DNA of 37,968 nt from the NCBI RefSeq assembly GCF_003096415.1, contig NZ_QEKH01000040.1:1-37968 (forward strand), written 5' to 3'. Source of the DNA: Victivallis vadensis (lineage in GTDB: Bacteria > Verrucomicrobiota > Lentisphaeria > Victivallales > Victivallaceae). The notes beneath the pieces were generated by a model. That model saw only the letters and a program-made list of their open reading frames with translations. It did no database searches and was not told the DNA's origin. Numbering within the stretch: position 1 is the first letter of the stretch; each line of letters opens with the position of its first letter. The translations under genes were made by a program, and so were the position numbers. Positions 1-7,814 of this stretch are shown one piece after another.

Positions 1-356
1 ATTCCCTTTATGTTGAGATTTTGAGTTACTCAAAATAAAAGGCAGATGCAACCTTGTCAAACAACACATCCCATCACAAAATTTGGGACATTATCAACTT
101 TTTTTCATTCCGGCACTGGAAAAAGCGCGAGACCGGTGTATTTATATAGATGAAAGGGTTTCCCTCGTCAGGGGAAAGAACGTCGGAATCCGAAAGATGA
201 ATGGTCGGACCGTTGCTGTATTGCGGTTCGTTATGTTTTTATGACATCTTTATAAGAGAAAAACTGAGAATTATCGGAAAAAAAATTTGCAATCACAAAT
301 TTTTTAGGTAATTTATCTATCAGGGGTGGGGAGACGGGGATTCCGCCGGACCGCTT
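1..356. other. Intergenic region upstream of the ABC operon
   Basis: No gene with coding character is visible. The region is AT-rich, unlike the genes that follow. It holds a weak hairpin at 280-305: a perfect 10-bp AT-rich stem (AAAAAATTTG against its complement) with loop CAATCA and a T run at the end, possibly a weak terminator for something upstream. TATAAG at 251-256 could be a -10 element, but no matching -35 lies at the right distance, so I do not call a promoter. Confidence 0.4.
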
Positions 357-401
357 ATGGAGATGGGGGAAGTGACAGAACAGGGGGCAGAGCAGGTGTC
401 T

Positions 402-1364
402 ATGGACATGGAAGATGCTGTAATCCGGACCGAAAATTTGTCGAAAACGTACAAACGCTGGTTCCGGCCGGGGACGTGTGCGCTCAATGATTTGACCATT
501 ACGGTTCCGAAGGGGTCTATTTTCGGTTTCCTTGGTCCGAATGGCGCCGGCAAGACCACCACCATCAAGATTCTGATGGATTTGATCAAATGCACTGCGG
601 GTAAGGCTTATGTGCTCGGCAAGCCCTCCTATGACGTCGATGTCAAGGCTAAGATCGGGTTTCTGCCGGATTCTCCGGCATTCAGCCCGCAACTGACCGC
701 TTATGAATTTTTGAACATCTGTGCGAAGCTGCTGCGCCTGCCGTCGGAAGTCCGTCCCGGGCGGATCGAAGAGGTGCTCTCGGATGTCAAGATGGCGGAT
801 CACGCCAGAGACAAGATCGGTTCGTTTTCGCGCGGCATGCTGCAGCGCGTCGGCGTCGCCCAGGCGCTGCTCAACAAACCGGAACTGCTGATCCTCGACG
901 AGCCTCTGCTGGGGCTGGACCCGTTCGGGCGTCAGGAGTTCAAGAATATCATCCTCAGCCAGCGTGAACGCGGAACCAGTGTGTTTTTCAGCAGCCACAT
1001 CCTTTCCGATGTCGAGGAAATTTGCGACCGGATCGCGATTCTGAACAAGGGCCGGCTGCTCTGCACCGGCCGTCTCGACGAACTCCTCAGCGCGAACGGC
1101 GCCACGGTGACGATTGCTCCGGGACACGACGATATTCTGAAGGATCTGATCACGACCGCTTCCGGCACCTCCAGGCAGCCGGATGGCGCGTGGGTGCTGA
1201 ACTTCGAGCACTTGGAGAGCGTCAAGCCCAGGCTTGACGAACTCGCCGGGAGTTTCCCCGAGGCGGTGAAAGTCTCGGCGGGTCATGAGAAGCTCGAAGA
1301 CTTTTTCTTCCGCTGCCTTGAAAATGACCGGAGCAAGGCGGCGATGGATGACGAGGCGAAGTAG
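402..1364 (+). CDS. ABC transporter ATP-binding protein (ABC-2 export type)
   Basis: This is the cytoplasmic ATPase that should power the two permeases encoded downstream. Counting from 402, Walker A (GPNGAGKTT) lies at residues 45-53, an ABC signature variant (SFSRGM) at about 141-146, Walker B (LLILDEP) at 162-168 and the H-loop (SSH) at 197-199. The order and length, about 320 residues, fit the CcmA/NatA/NosF group that works with ABC-2 permeases. The frame is open from 357, but no Shine-Dalgarno sequence precedes that ATG and the extra 15 residues are not family-like. ATG 402 follows GCAGG at 5 nt. The permease gene begins 70 bp downstream. The substrate cannot be read from the sequence. 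Confidence 0.93.
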   Translation: MDMEDAVIRTENLSKTYKRWFRPGTCALNDLTITVPKGSIFGFLGPNGAGKTTTIKILMDLIKCTAGKAYVLGKPSYDVDVKAKIGFLPDSPAFSPQLTAYEFLNICAKLLRLPSEVRPGRIEEVLSDVKMADHARDKIGSFSRGMLQRVGVAQALLNKPELLILDEPLLGLDPFGRQEFKNIILSQRERGTSVFFSSHILSDVEEICDRIAILNKGRLLCTGRLDELLSANGATVTIAPGHDDILKDLITTASGTSRQPDGAWVLNFEHLESVKPRLDELAGSFPEAVKVSAGHEKLEDFFFRCLENDRSKAAMDDEAK

Positions 1365-1434
1365 GCACACAACTCCGGTATGACAATATTAAAATATATT
1401 TTTGAATTCCTACAACTAAAGAAAGGAAGGTTAC

Positions 1435-2166
1435 ATGAACGAAATTTTTGCAATTGCCGGGAGCACATGGCGTAATGTCCTGCGGCTCAAAGTCGTGTAT
1501 TTTCTGGTGTTCTGCGTCTGGGTGCTGGTCGCGTGCGCGCTCAACTATGACGTGCTCTCGCTCGGGCTGGAAAAGGAACTCCTGATCGACGCATCTCTGA
1601 TGCTGAACACGATTACCGCGGTGCTGATCGTTCTGTCGTTGACGTTCGAGATTCCCAAGGAACTCAAGGACGGCGTCGCATCGAGCATGCTCTCCAAGCC
1701 GTTGGGCCGCACCCACTACCTGATCGGCAAGATGCTCGGCAACATGGTGATCGGATTCGTGCTCTGTGCGCTGGTCGCCGCCGGCTCTTTCCTGATTTTC
1801 CGGGTTTCGTTCAATGACACGGTCGGCCAGACGATGCTCCAGAGCCAGGTCCTGGTGATTCTGTCGGTGATTCCGATGTCGGCGCTCGCGGTGCTGTTCG
1901 CGGTGGCGCTGCCGGAAATCGTCGCTCCGATCGTGACGGTTCTGGTGATCTGGTTTTCGCATTCGATGGGGTTGCTGTCGAATCTGCCGGTGATCTACGG
2001 CGGAATCCTGCCGGACCTCGAACTCTTCAACTTCAAGGCGAGCGCGGTCTACCAGACGGTGATTCCGTGGTCCTATGTGGTTCTGGTGACGCTCTGGGGA
2101 ATCTGCTATGCGGTTTTCGCGGCGTCTCTCGCCAGCCTGATTTTCAGCCGCAAGGACATCCGCTAA
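1435..2166 (+). CDS. ABC-2 type permease, subunit 1
   Basis: This 243-residue inner-membrane protein has about six hydrophobic segments, for example residues 17-38, 56-74, 97-122 and 138-160, and a C-terminal one near 210-235. After the second segment it carries LSKPLGRTHYLIGK, the conserved cytoplasmic stretch of ABC-2 permeases that contacts the ATPase. The second permease at 4445 has the matching stretch LSKPISRARYLFGK, so the two are paralogues and may form a heterodimer. A strong ribosome site (GAAAGGAAGG) precedes ATG 1435. The ATPase lies upstream and the zinc-ribbon protein follows after 25 bp. Confidence 0.88.
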   Translation: MNEIFAIAGSTWRNVLRLKVVYFLVFCVWVLVACALNYDVLSLGLEKELLIDASLMLNTITAVLIVLSLTFEIPKELKDGVASSMLSKPLGRTHYLIGKMLGNMVIGFVLCALVAAGSFLIFRVSFNDTVGQTMLQSQVLVILSVIPMSALAVLFAVALPEIVAPIVTVLVIWFSHSMGLLSNLPVIYGGILPDLELFNFKASAVYQTVIPWSYVVLVTLWGICYAVFAASLASLIFSRKDIR

Positions 2167-2191
2167 CTATCAGCAAAGGGATCATAATTCA

Positions 2192-3142
2192 ATGAAAAAA
2201 GGTACGATTATTCATGTTGTGGTGATGGTTGTCGCGGTGATCGCGGGCACCATGTTGGCGATCAAGTTGAACAACGATCAGCGTGCTCTGATTCCGGAAA
2301 AGGCCGAACTGGCGGCGATTCCGGTCGGCGGCTTCCACAAGTTCGCCGCTGACGTCGAGTGGATGCTTTTTGTGAACTATATGGGTTCGCTGAGCACGGT
2401 CGACGAGAGCAATGTCGAAGATGTGATCGGCCGTCTGGAGCGTCTGATCGCTCTCGACCCGAATCTCGACAAGCTCTATAAGGATGGCGTTTCCTCGATC
2501 GCGATCCAGGACCCGGAGAAGTCTATCGAGCTGCTGAAGAAGGCCTGCAACAACTCCCAGCTGCAGAACAATTCCGAAATCCCGTTCTACACCGGTTTTG
2601 TGATGGTTCAGCATCTGAAGCCCGCCAACTACAAGGAAGCGGTCGATTACTTCAAGATGGCGGCGGAGCGTTCCGGCGGTCTGCAGGAGATGAAGCGCCA
2701 TTACTGGGGCTACTACTACCGCACCCGCGCCAAGCTCCTGGCGCAGGCCGAGAACATGGACGAACGCCTCGCTCTGGCGGAAATCCTTTACAATGAACTT
2801 CAGTCGGAGCGCTTCACCGGCAGCGCCGGCGCCGCCGGTATGGATGGTTCCTCCATCGATATCAAGGATCGGCTGTTCCGGGCCCTGAAGGACATCAAGA
2901 CTCCGTCGGAGGACTACACCCCGACCAAGCAGGTGCTGGACCGCGCTTCCGAAATCTCGCAGAAGGTTTTTGCGGACGCCCATCTCTGCTTGAACTGCAT
3001 CCAGCCCTACGGCCCCGGCGAATCGTTCTGCACTGCTTGCGGAACCGCCGTCCAGGTCTGGGGACAGTGCAACAAGTGCCACAAGACCATCGCCGGTGCG
3101 AAGTATTGCCCCTACTGCGGAACTGCTGCAGCGACGAAGTGA
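2192..3142 (+). CDS. Membrane-anchored helical protein with two C-terminal zinc ribbons
   Basis: I do not recognise a named family for the whole protein. It is 316 residues long. An N-terminal membrane segment spans residues 6-26 and is preceded by MKK. A mostly helical, TPR-like middle follows. The C-terminus holds two CxxC...CxxC ribbons, with cysteines at 266, 269, 280, 283 and at 293, 296, 306, 309. By the positive-inside rule the body would face the periplasm, which is odd for a zinc ribbon; the opposite topology is possible. It sits between the two permease genes of an ABC operon and is probably an accessory subunit. The role in transport is inferred from position only. Confidence 0.85.
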   Translation: MKKGTIIHVVVMVVAVIAGTMLAIKLNNDQRALIPEKAELAAIPVGGFHKFAADVEWMLFVNYMGSLSTVDESNVEDVIGRLERLIALDPNLDKLYKDGVSSIAIQDPEKSIELLKKACNNSQLQNNSEIPFYTGFVMVQHLKPANYKEAVDYFKMAAERSGGLQEMKRHYWGYYYRTRAKLLAQAENMDERLALAEILYNELQSERFTGSAGAAGMDGSSIDIKDRLFRALKDIKTPSEDYTPTKQVLDRASEISQKVFADAHLCLNCIQPYGPGESFCTACGTAVQVWGQCNKCHKTIAGAKYCPYCGTAAATK

Positions 3143-3151
3143 GGCAAGCCT

Positions 3152-4432
3152 GTGCAGAGGCGTTTGAAAATCAAGAAAACCGCCGTCCTGGGGACGGCGG
3201 TTTTTGTCGTTGCATTGGGCGGTTACGTGCTGTCGGATGCAATTCTGCAGCAGAATACGCTCCAGCTGGCGAAGTCGTCGGAGCGTGAAGGCGAATACGC
3301 CCATCTGGTCAGCTGGCTGCCGCAGGATGCGAAGCTGGCGATCGAATACCGGGCGAAGTACCTCTTCTACCAGACCCGGATGAACCGGGCCAGGAAGCTG
3401 GATGCGAAGGTTGAGGCCATCTTCACGTTTGCCGATTACATCAAGGTCAAGGACCCCAAAGGCAGCGATGAGATGATGGTCAGTCTCGTGACCAACCCGG
3501 AATACAAGGATTCCCGCCGCGCGTACCGCGCCTATGCGTTTTTGCTTCTGAACGACAAGAGCCGTCATCCGGTTCAGATCAGGGAGTTTCATGACTATAT
3601 GAAAACCCTGAAATGGGAGGAGGATATCTACTATGCCTGGGAAGAAGGCCAGAAGCGGCTGAATGCGATGCGTGCGAAGGATGCGGTCTATCTGGATTTC
3701 TATGCTCCGCTGCTGGAGAATCCGAAGCCGTACACCAACTATGATCGTTTCTATACGGACATCGAGCGCCGCGCTCCGAAGGTGGAGGGCAAGCAGGAGC
3801 TGGCCGAGCGGGCGGCCCGGATCAAGGCGGACAACAAGGCCGGCAAACGCTGGCTTTCGCAGGATTTGCTGCGCGCGCCGCTGGAATACCGGGAACGGTA
3901 TCAGGATGTCAAACAGAGCATCGCCGAAGCCGGGACTCCGGAGGAGCTGGTTTCCGCGCTGACTTCGCTGGCGGTGCTGACGCGCGGCAAGGATGACGCC
4001 GAGAGCAACGCCACATTCGACCGGCTGCTGGATACTCCGGAGTTGAAAAACGCTTCCAATGCCTATCTGCCATTGTCGAACCTGCTTTTGTACAAGAAAA
4101 GCAAACGGCAGCTGTCGGTGGAGCAGTATCACAAGGTTCTGGAGGGAATCAAGGACCCGAGGAACCTCTATCTGGCGTGGGAAGCCGGCTATCAGCAGCT
4201 GCTGAACGAGAAGGCCGCGCCGAAGGTGATGATGGAGTATCTTGCGCCGCTTCTGGACCAGGAGATCAAGTACCGGGATTACGCGTTGCTGTTCCGCGAG
4301 ATCGCGAAGCAGGCGGAGGCGCTCAAGGATGCCGACAAGGCGGCGCGCGCCAACCGGTTCCTGCAGCGGGTTCAGGACATCTATATGCCGTCAGTGGTGA
4401 TGGATGATGAAAATTTCAACAGATTGAATTGA
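3152..4432 (+). CDS. Membrane-anchored alpha-helical repeat protein
   Basis: This is a 426-residue protein of unrecognised family. A GTG start at 3152 follows GAGGCAAG just after the stop of the previous gene. A membrane segment spans residues about 10-30. The rest is an alpha-helical solenoid built from an internal duplication: residues about 62-224 match about 240-403 at a constant offset of 180. Paired landmarks are YYAWEEGQKRL with YLAWEAGYQQL, and FYAPLLENP with YLAPLLDQE. The previous gene also encodes an N-anchored helical protein, so the two may be functional partners at the transporter. A terminator-like hairpin is embedded in the first codons. The permease gene follows after 12 bp. 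Confidence 0.85.
   Translation: MQRRLKIKKTAVLGTAVFVVALGGYVLSDAILQQNTLQLAKSSEREGEYAHLVSWLPQDAKLAIEYRAKYLFYQTRMNRARKLDAKVEAIFTFADYIKVKDPKGSDEMMVSLVTNPEYKDSRRAYRAYAFLLLNDKSRHPVQIREFHDYMKTLKWEEDIYYAWEEGQKRLNAMRAKDAVYLDFYAPLLENPKPYTNYDRFYTDIERRAPKVEGKQELAERAARIKADNKAGKRWLSQDLLRAPLEYRERYQDVKQSIAEAGTPEELVSALTSLAVLTRGKDDAESNATFDRLLDTPELKNASNAYLPLSNLLLYKKSKRQLSVEQYHKVLEGIKDPRNLYLAWEAGYQQLLNEKAAPKVMMEYLAPLLDQEIKYRDYALLFREIAKQAEALKDADKAARANRFLQRVQDIYMPSVVMDDENFNRLN
3176..3205 (+). terminator. Terminator-like hairpin inside the start of the next gene
   Basis: A perfect 13-bp stem (AAAACCGCCGTCC, 3176-3188, against 3192-3204) with a 3-nt loop (TGG) ends in five T. It has the form of a bidirectional intrinsic terminator but lies in codons 9-18 of the 3152 gene and encodes part of its membrane anchor. 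If active it would reduce transcription of the last two genes of the ABC operon. Confidence 0.6.
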
Positions 4433-4444
4433 CGGAGAGAGACA

Positions 4445-5254
4445 ATGTGGGCTGTGACTGAATTGTCTTTGCGGCGGATGCGCGAAGGCACATTTTATCT
4501 GCTGATCCTGATCGGCATTGTGGTCTGCGTGCTGGCCGACTCCGCCGATCCGATTTCGGGGCAGGTCGCCAAGGAGTCGCTGTTCGCGTATGCGTTGAGC
4601 GGCGAATCGGTGAACGTTCCGCCGATCACCGCCGGGAGCTGCGTGGCGATGCTGATCTGCATTCTGCTGGGGGTATTTTTCGGTTCGTCCGAAATTCCCG
4701 GTGATATGAACAGCGGGCTGGTGATGGTGCTGCTGTCCAAGCCGATCAGCCGGGCGCGCTATCTGTTCGGGAAATATCTGGCGACGCTGATCATCTCCGT
4801 CGGAATTTTCGTGGTGATTGAAATTGCGTTGATCATTTCGCATTTCGTGCTGGGGACGGGCGGAGCTTCCGACTATTCGTTCCGGCAGATTCTGCGGCAG
4901 ATGATTCCGCCGCTGATGCTGGTGCCGCTGATTTCGATTACGATCGCGTTTTCAACGCTGGCCGGTTCGATGGGAGCGATGATCTGCACGACGGTCTATT
5001 TGCTGTTTTCGGCGGTGATGTCCTTCATGCCGCTGACGCTGGCGCTGTTTCCGAAGGATATGATTCCGGGGCTGGGGCCGGTGCTGACGGTCCTTCACTA
5101 TTTCTTCCCGAATCTGTTGTTCTATATCCAGGACAGTGTGAACGGAACCTTCCTGATCCTGTCGCTTCTGGTGTACACGGTATCGGTGTCGGCGCTGTTT
5201 CTGCTGCTGGCGCTGCTGCGGATTCGCCGCATGGATCTGTCGCCGCTGCACTGA
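4445..5254 (+). CDS. ABC-2 type permease, subunit 2
   Basis: This 269-residue polytopic protein has hydrophobic segments near residues 14-32, 62-80, 112-138, 155-180, 183-205 and 232-258. It carries LSKPISRARYLFGK around residue 98, the same cytoplasmic motif as the permease at 1435, so the two are paralogous transmembrane subunits served by the one ATPase in the operon. The region around residues 30-60 forms a longer loop after the first helix. ATG 4445 follows GGAGAGAG. This is the last gene of the operon, with a strong terminator 22 bp downstream. Confidence 0.87.
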   Translation: MWAVTELSLRRMREGTFYLLILIGIVVCVLADSADPISGQVAKESLFAYALSGESVNVPPITAGSCVAMLICILLGVFFGSSEIPGDMNSGLVMVLLSKPISRARYLFGKYLATLIISVGIFVVIEIALIISHFVLGTGGASDYSFRQILRQMIPPLMLVPLISITIAFSTLAGSMGAMICTTVYLLFSAVMSFMPLTLALFPKDMIPGLGPVLTVLHYFFPNLLFYIQDSVNGTFLILSLLVYTVSVSALFLLLALLRIRRMDLSPLH

Positions 5255-5275
5255 GGTGCGGATTCTGGATCTGTG

Positions 5276-5300
5276 AGGGAGGCTTCGGCCTCCCTTTTTT
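5276..5300 (+). terminator. Intrinsic terminator of the ABC operon
   Basis: An 8-bp stem (AGGGAGGC with GCCTCCCT) is capped by a TTCG tetraloop and followed by a T run to 5300. It begins 22 bp after the last ABC gene and separates the operon from the LacI promoter. Confidence 0.9.
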
Positions 5301-5376
5301 ATTCCTGGGGGATACGCATCCTCCGGTCCCTGTTTAAAAACAACAGTATTATTTTTCAAATTTCTTTATTTCCCTA

Positions 5377-5405
5377 TTGACATCGCGTTTCTTTTGTGTC
5401 ATAAT
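5377..5405 (+). promoter_or_regulatory. Promoter of the first LacI-type regulator
   Basis: TTGACA at 5377-5382 and CATAAT at 5400-5405 are 17 bp apart, a textbook sigma70-type layout. The expected start of transcription falls inside the palindrome at 5411-5428, which implies autorepression. Confidence 0.75.
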
Positions 5406-5410
5406 ATAAT

Positions 5411-5428
5411 TGCAATAACGTTATTGCA
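5411..5428. promoter_or_regulatory. Putative LacI-family operator
   Basis: TGCAATAACGTTATTGCA is a perfect 18-bp palindrome with the central CG step typical of LacI/GalR operators. It lies 6 bp downstream of the -10 element and 33 bp before the regulator's start codon, so binding would block the regulator's own transcription. I see no second complete copy in the window. Confidence 0.7.
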
Positions 5429-5460
5429 GTATTTGGCAATTCTTCGGCACGGGGGACGGT

Positions 5461-6453
5461 ATGGTCAGATTGAAAGATATTGCGCAGGCGGCGGGAGTTT
5501 CTCCCGGCACCGTTTCGGCGGCGCTCGGCGGCATCGGCCGGGTCAGCCCGGAGACGCGCGAAGCGATCCGCAAACTGGCCGTGGAAATGGATTACCGTCC
5601 CAGTTCGGCCGCGCGGGTGCTGCGCAATAAGCCCACGGTCGACGCGGGTATGCTGATCGCGGACGGGCAGGATATGCTGGTCAGGGATTTCATCAGGTGG
5701 TGCGAAAAGTTTCATCTCCGGCACCAGCTTGAATTGATCAGCAGCAGCGCCCGGCTGGCCCCGTCGCTGCTGGCGGACAACTTCGCGGCGGGCTGTCTGC
5801 ATGTCGGATATCTCGGCGAGGCGGTCCGGGAGTTTCTGGCGAAGAATCCGAACTATCCGTTCGTGGCGATCAATGAGCAGCATACCTTCTGCGTGCGCAG
5901 CAATTTTGTTTCCGGCGCCCGTCAGGCGATTCAATATCTGGCCGCGCTCGGCCACCGCAATTTCTGCCTTACCGTCGGGGACCGGGAATACGATCTTCAC
6001 CGCCAGCTCCGGCAGGGGCTTGACGAGGCGCTACGGGAATTCCATTTCGATCAGGAGCCGCTGCGGCAGGAGATGGAGGTCAAGGGGATTCCCCATGTCG
6101 AGGTGATGCAGCGGTGTGTGGAAATGGCCCGCGCCACTTTGCGCCGGACGCCGCGGCCGACCGCTTTTTTCTGTTGCGGCATGCTGGAGGCGCGTTCGCT
6201 GATCTACGCGGCGCTGGAAATGGGATTGGTCGTTCCCCGCGATCTGAGCATTATCGCAGTGGGATATCCCAAAGACGCCGAGGATACTTATCCGGCGGTT
6301 ACTTCTCTGGGGCATGATTTCGAGCAGCAGATTACGCAGGCGATGTTGCTGCTGCAGCGTCGCATTGCCGGCATGGAACTCGAATCGCAGGATATTCTGG
6401 TGGATACCAGATTGGAGATTCGGAGTTCCACCGCCAAACTTGGCGGCGCATAA
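5461..6453 (+). CDS. LacI-family transcriptional regulator
   Basis: This 330-residue one-component regulator has an N-terminal helix-turn-helix (LKDIAQAAGVSPGTVSAAL, residues 4-22) and hinge helix (SSAARVLRNK, about 48-57). A periplasmic-binding-like sensor follows, including FVSGARQAIQYLAALGHRNF at about 150-170 and DLSIIAVGYP near 261. Its ligand is probably a sugar, but this cannot be deduced. The first codon choice is supported by LacI-type N-termini. The gene has its own promoter and palindrome upstream, and the glycosidase cluster 3' of it is the likely target. Its TAA stop lies inside the left inverted repeat of the island at 6449. Confidence 0.92.
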   Translation: MVRLKDIAQAAGVSPGTVSAALGGIGRVSPETREAIRKLAVEMDYRPSSAARVLRNKPTVDAGMLIADGQDMLVRDFIRWCEKFHLRHQLELISSSARLAPSLLADNFAAGCLHVGYLGEAVREFLAKNPNYPFVAINEQHTFCVRSNFVSGARQAIQYLAALGHRNFCLTVGDREYDLHRQLRQGLDEALREFHFDQEPLRQEMEVKGIPHVEVMQRCVEMARATLRRTPRPTAFFCCGMLEARSLIYAALEMGLVVPRDLSIIAVGYPKDAEDTYPAVTSLGHDFEQQITQAMLLLQRRIAGMELESQDILVDTRLEIRSSTAKLGGA

Positions 6454-7082
6454 TAGAAAGTATGTTAAGCGGGCGGCAAGGTGCCGCTGCCGGGTGCGCA
6501 CGCCAATGCCCCTTGCGGGGGGCGTGCGGGCAACCAGTACAGGCAAGCATGGTTGGTTTCCATGGCCATTTACGCGGCGCACAACAAGCGCGGTCAGCGC
6601 CGCGAACGAATGTGAGGGAATTACTTGCGGCAGCAAGTAACGAGGAACGATAGTGACGAAGCCGAACGTAGTGAGCGAAGCCCCCCTGGCGTAGCCCGCA
6701 ACGCGGGCGGTGAAGGGGTTGGCCGCCGCAGGCGGACAAGTAAGCGGCAAAGCCGCGCCCGCGAATGGGAGTGCTTCGCAAGTCAACGGGAGTCCCGAGG
6801 CGAGCGAGGAGGTCCGGACGGGCGATCGTGCACGCCGTAGGCGGGCGGGCCTTGAAAAAGGCCCTCCGGAGCCATCCGCAGATGATGTGACGTTCAGTTT
6901 GTGGCCGGTAACGATACGGAAAGGTCAATCAACCTTATGAGTAAGTACATGATCACGCGAAACTTGAAAGCGGAGATAAATCTCCGCACTCCAAGGACGC
7001 TTCGCGTCGGGGAAAATCGGTGAGAAACAGATTATTGCGAGACGGGAATCACCACAATCATATTAACATACTTTCTATTATG
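6449..7082. mobile_element. 634-bp non-coding island with 20-bp perfect inverted ends
   Basis: The ends are exact inverted repeats: 6449-6468 (core TAATAGAAAGTATGTTAA) and 7063-7082. There is no convincing gene inside; short frames are open on both strands only because the DNA is GC-rich. It contains a chain of perfect hairpins: 6621-6640 (8-bp stem), 6694-6708 (6 bp, loop AAC), 6847-6864 (7 bp, GAAA tetraloop), 6970-6987 (7 bp) and 6996-7008 (5 bp). Two readings fit. It may be a non-autonomous MITE-like element, perhaps with TA target duplication. It may instead be a large structured RNA closed by a 20-bp stem. The LacI stop codon lies in the left end and a prepilin gene starts 30 bp past the right end. 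Confidence 0.7.
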
Positions 7083-7111
7083 TGACATGAGAAAAGAGAA
7101 AGGGCGTGAGA

Positions 7112-7789
7112 ATGAAAAGACAAAATTGCAGTTTTACCTTAATTGAATTGCTGGTCGTAATCGCGATCATTGCGATTCTTGCCTCCATGCTGCTGCCCGC
7201 CTTGAATCAGGCGCGCGACCGGGCTATGACCAGCGATTGCAGCAGCCGCTTGAAACAGGTCGGCACTTTGTTCACGCTTTACGCGGGGGATTTTAAAGAT
7301 TACCTGCCGCCCTGCGGGCAGGACAGCAGCGAATACAAGTTGTTCGAGGCGATTGAGCCTTATTTCGGGAAAAAGGCGGATGCACAGGGAAACTCCTCGA
7401 TCTTTTCATGTCCCAAAATCATGAAGTTGCTGCCGGGCAATAAGAAACGCAATTACGGCTTCAGCCAGAAGATTCGGGCGTCGGACGCGGGCAACAATTA
7501 CAATGCCAACAATTACGGACAGATCGTGATGCCGAGCCTGAAGCTGCTGGTGATCGACAGTTACCGGGATGGGGCGAACGATTACACTACTTTCGGAGTG
7601 AATGAAGGCCAGCAGCAGCTGGCGACCGATGAAGCGCACAGCGGGAGCCGCAATGTGCTGTATGCGGACGGACACGTCGGGCCGCGCCGCCAGCACTATG
7701 AGATTGTGTGCCCGGGAAAACTTTTTCCAATCCGGGACTGGGATACGACGAAAGAACTATGGAATCTCCGTTACCGGCGCGGGATGTGA
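7112..7789 (+). CDS. Prepilin-like protein with H-X9-DG motif
   Basis: The N-terminus is a type IV prepilin/pseudopilin leader: short and basic (MKRQNCS), then [20 protein letters not shown] with the conserved Glu at position +5 of the mature protein. It should be cut and methylated by a prepilin peptidase. The body ends with [13 protein letters not shown]176 and D186-G187, the H-X9-DG signature of processing-associated pseudopilins that are very numerous in Lentisphaerota and Planctomycetota. ATG 7112 is preceded by AGGG at 8 nt; a GTG at 7106 is less likely. It lies 25 bp upstream of the giant glycosidase gene, and such proteins commonly accompany secreted glycan enzymes. The exact function is unknown. 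Confidence 0.88.
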   Translation: MKRQNCSFTLIELLVVIAIIAILASMLLPALNQARDRAMTSDCSSRLKQVGTLFTLYAGDFKDYLPPCGQDSSEYKLFEAIEPYFGKKADAQGNSSIFSCPKIMKLLPGNKKRNYGFSQKIRASDAGNNYNANNYGQIVMPSLKLLVIDSYRDGANDYTTFGVNEGQQQLATDEAHSGSRNVLYADGHVGPRRQHYEIVCPGKLFPIRDWDTTKELWNLRYRRGM

Positions 7790-7814
7790 TGAACTTCAAC
7801 GGAAGGATACTGCC

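Noticed and set aside
6462-6940. Short frames in the island
   Set aside because: Several overlapping frames on both strands are open at once, as expected for GC-rich hairpin DNA; no family pattern.
7033-7039. TTATTGC as a second operator half-site for the first LacI regulator
   Set aside because: Only one half matches the palindrome at 5411-5428 and the other half is absent.
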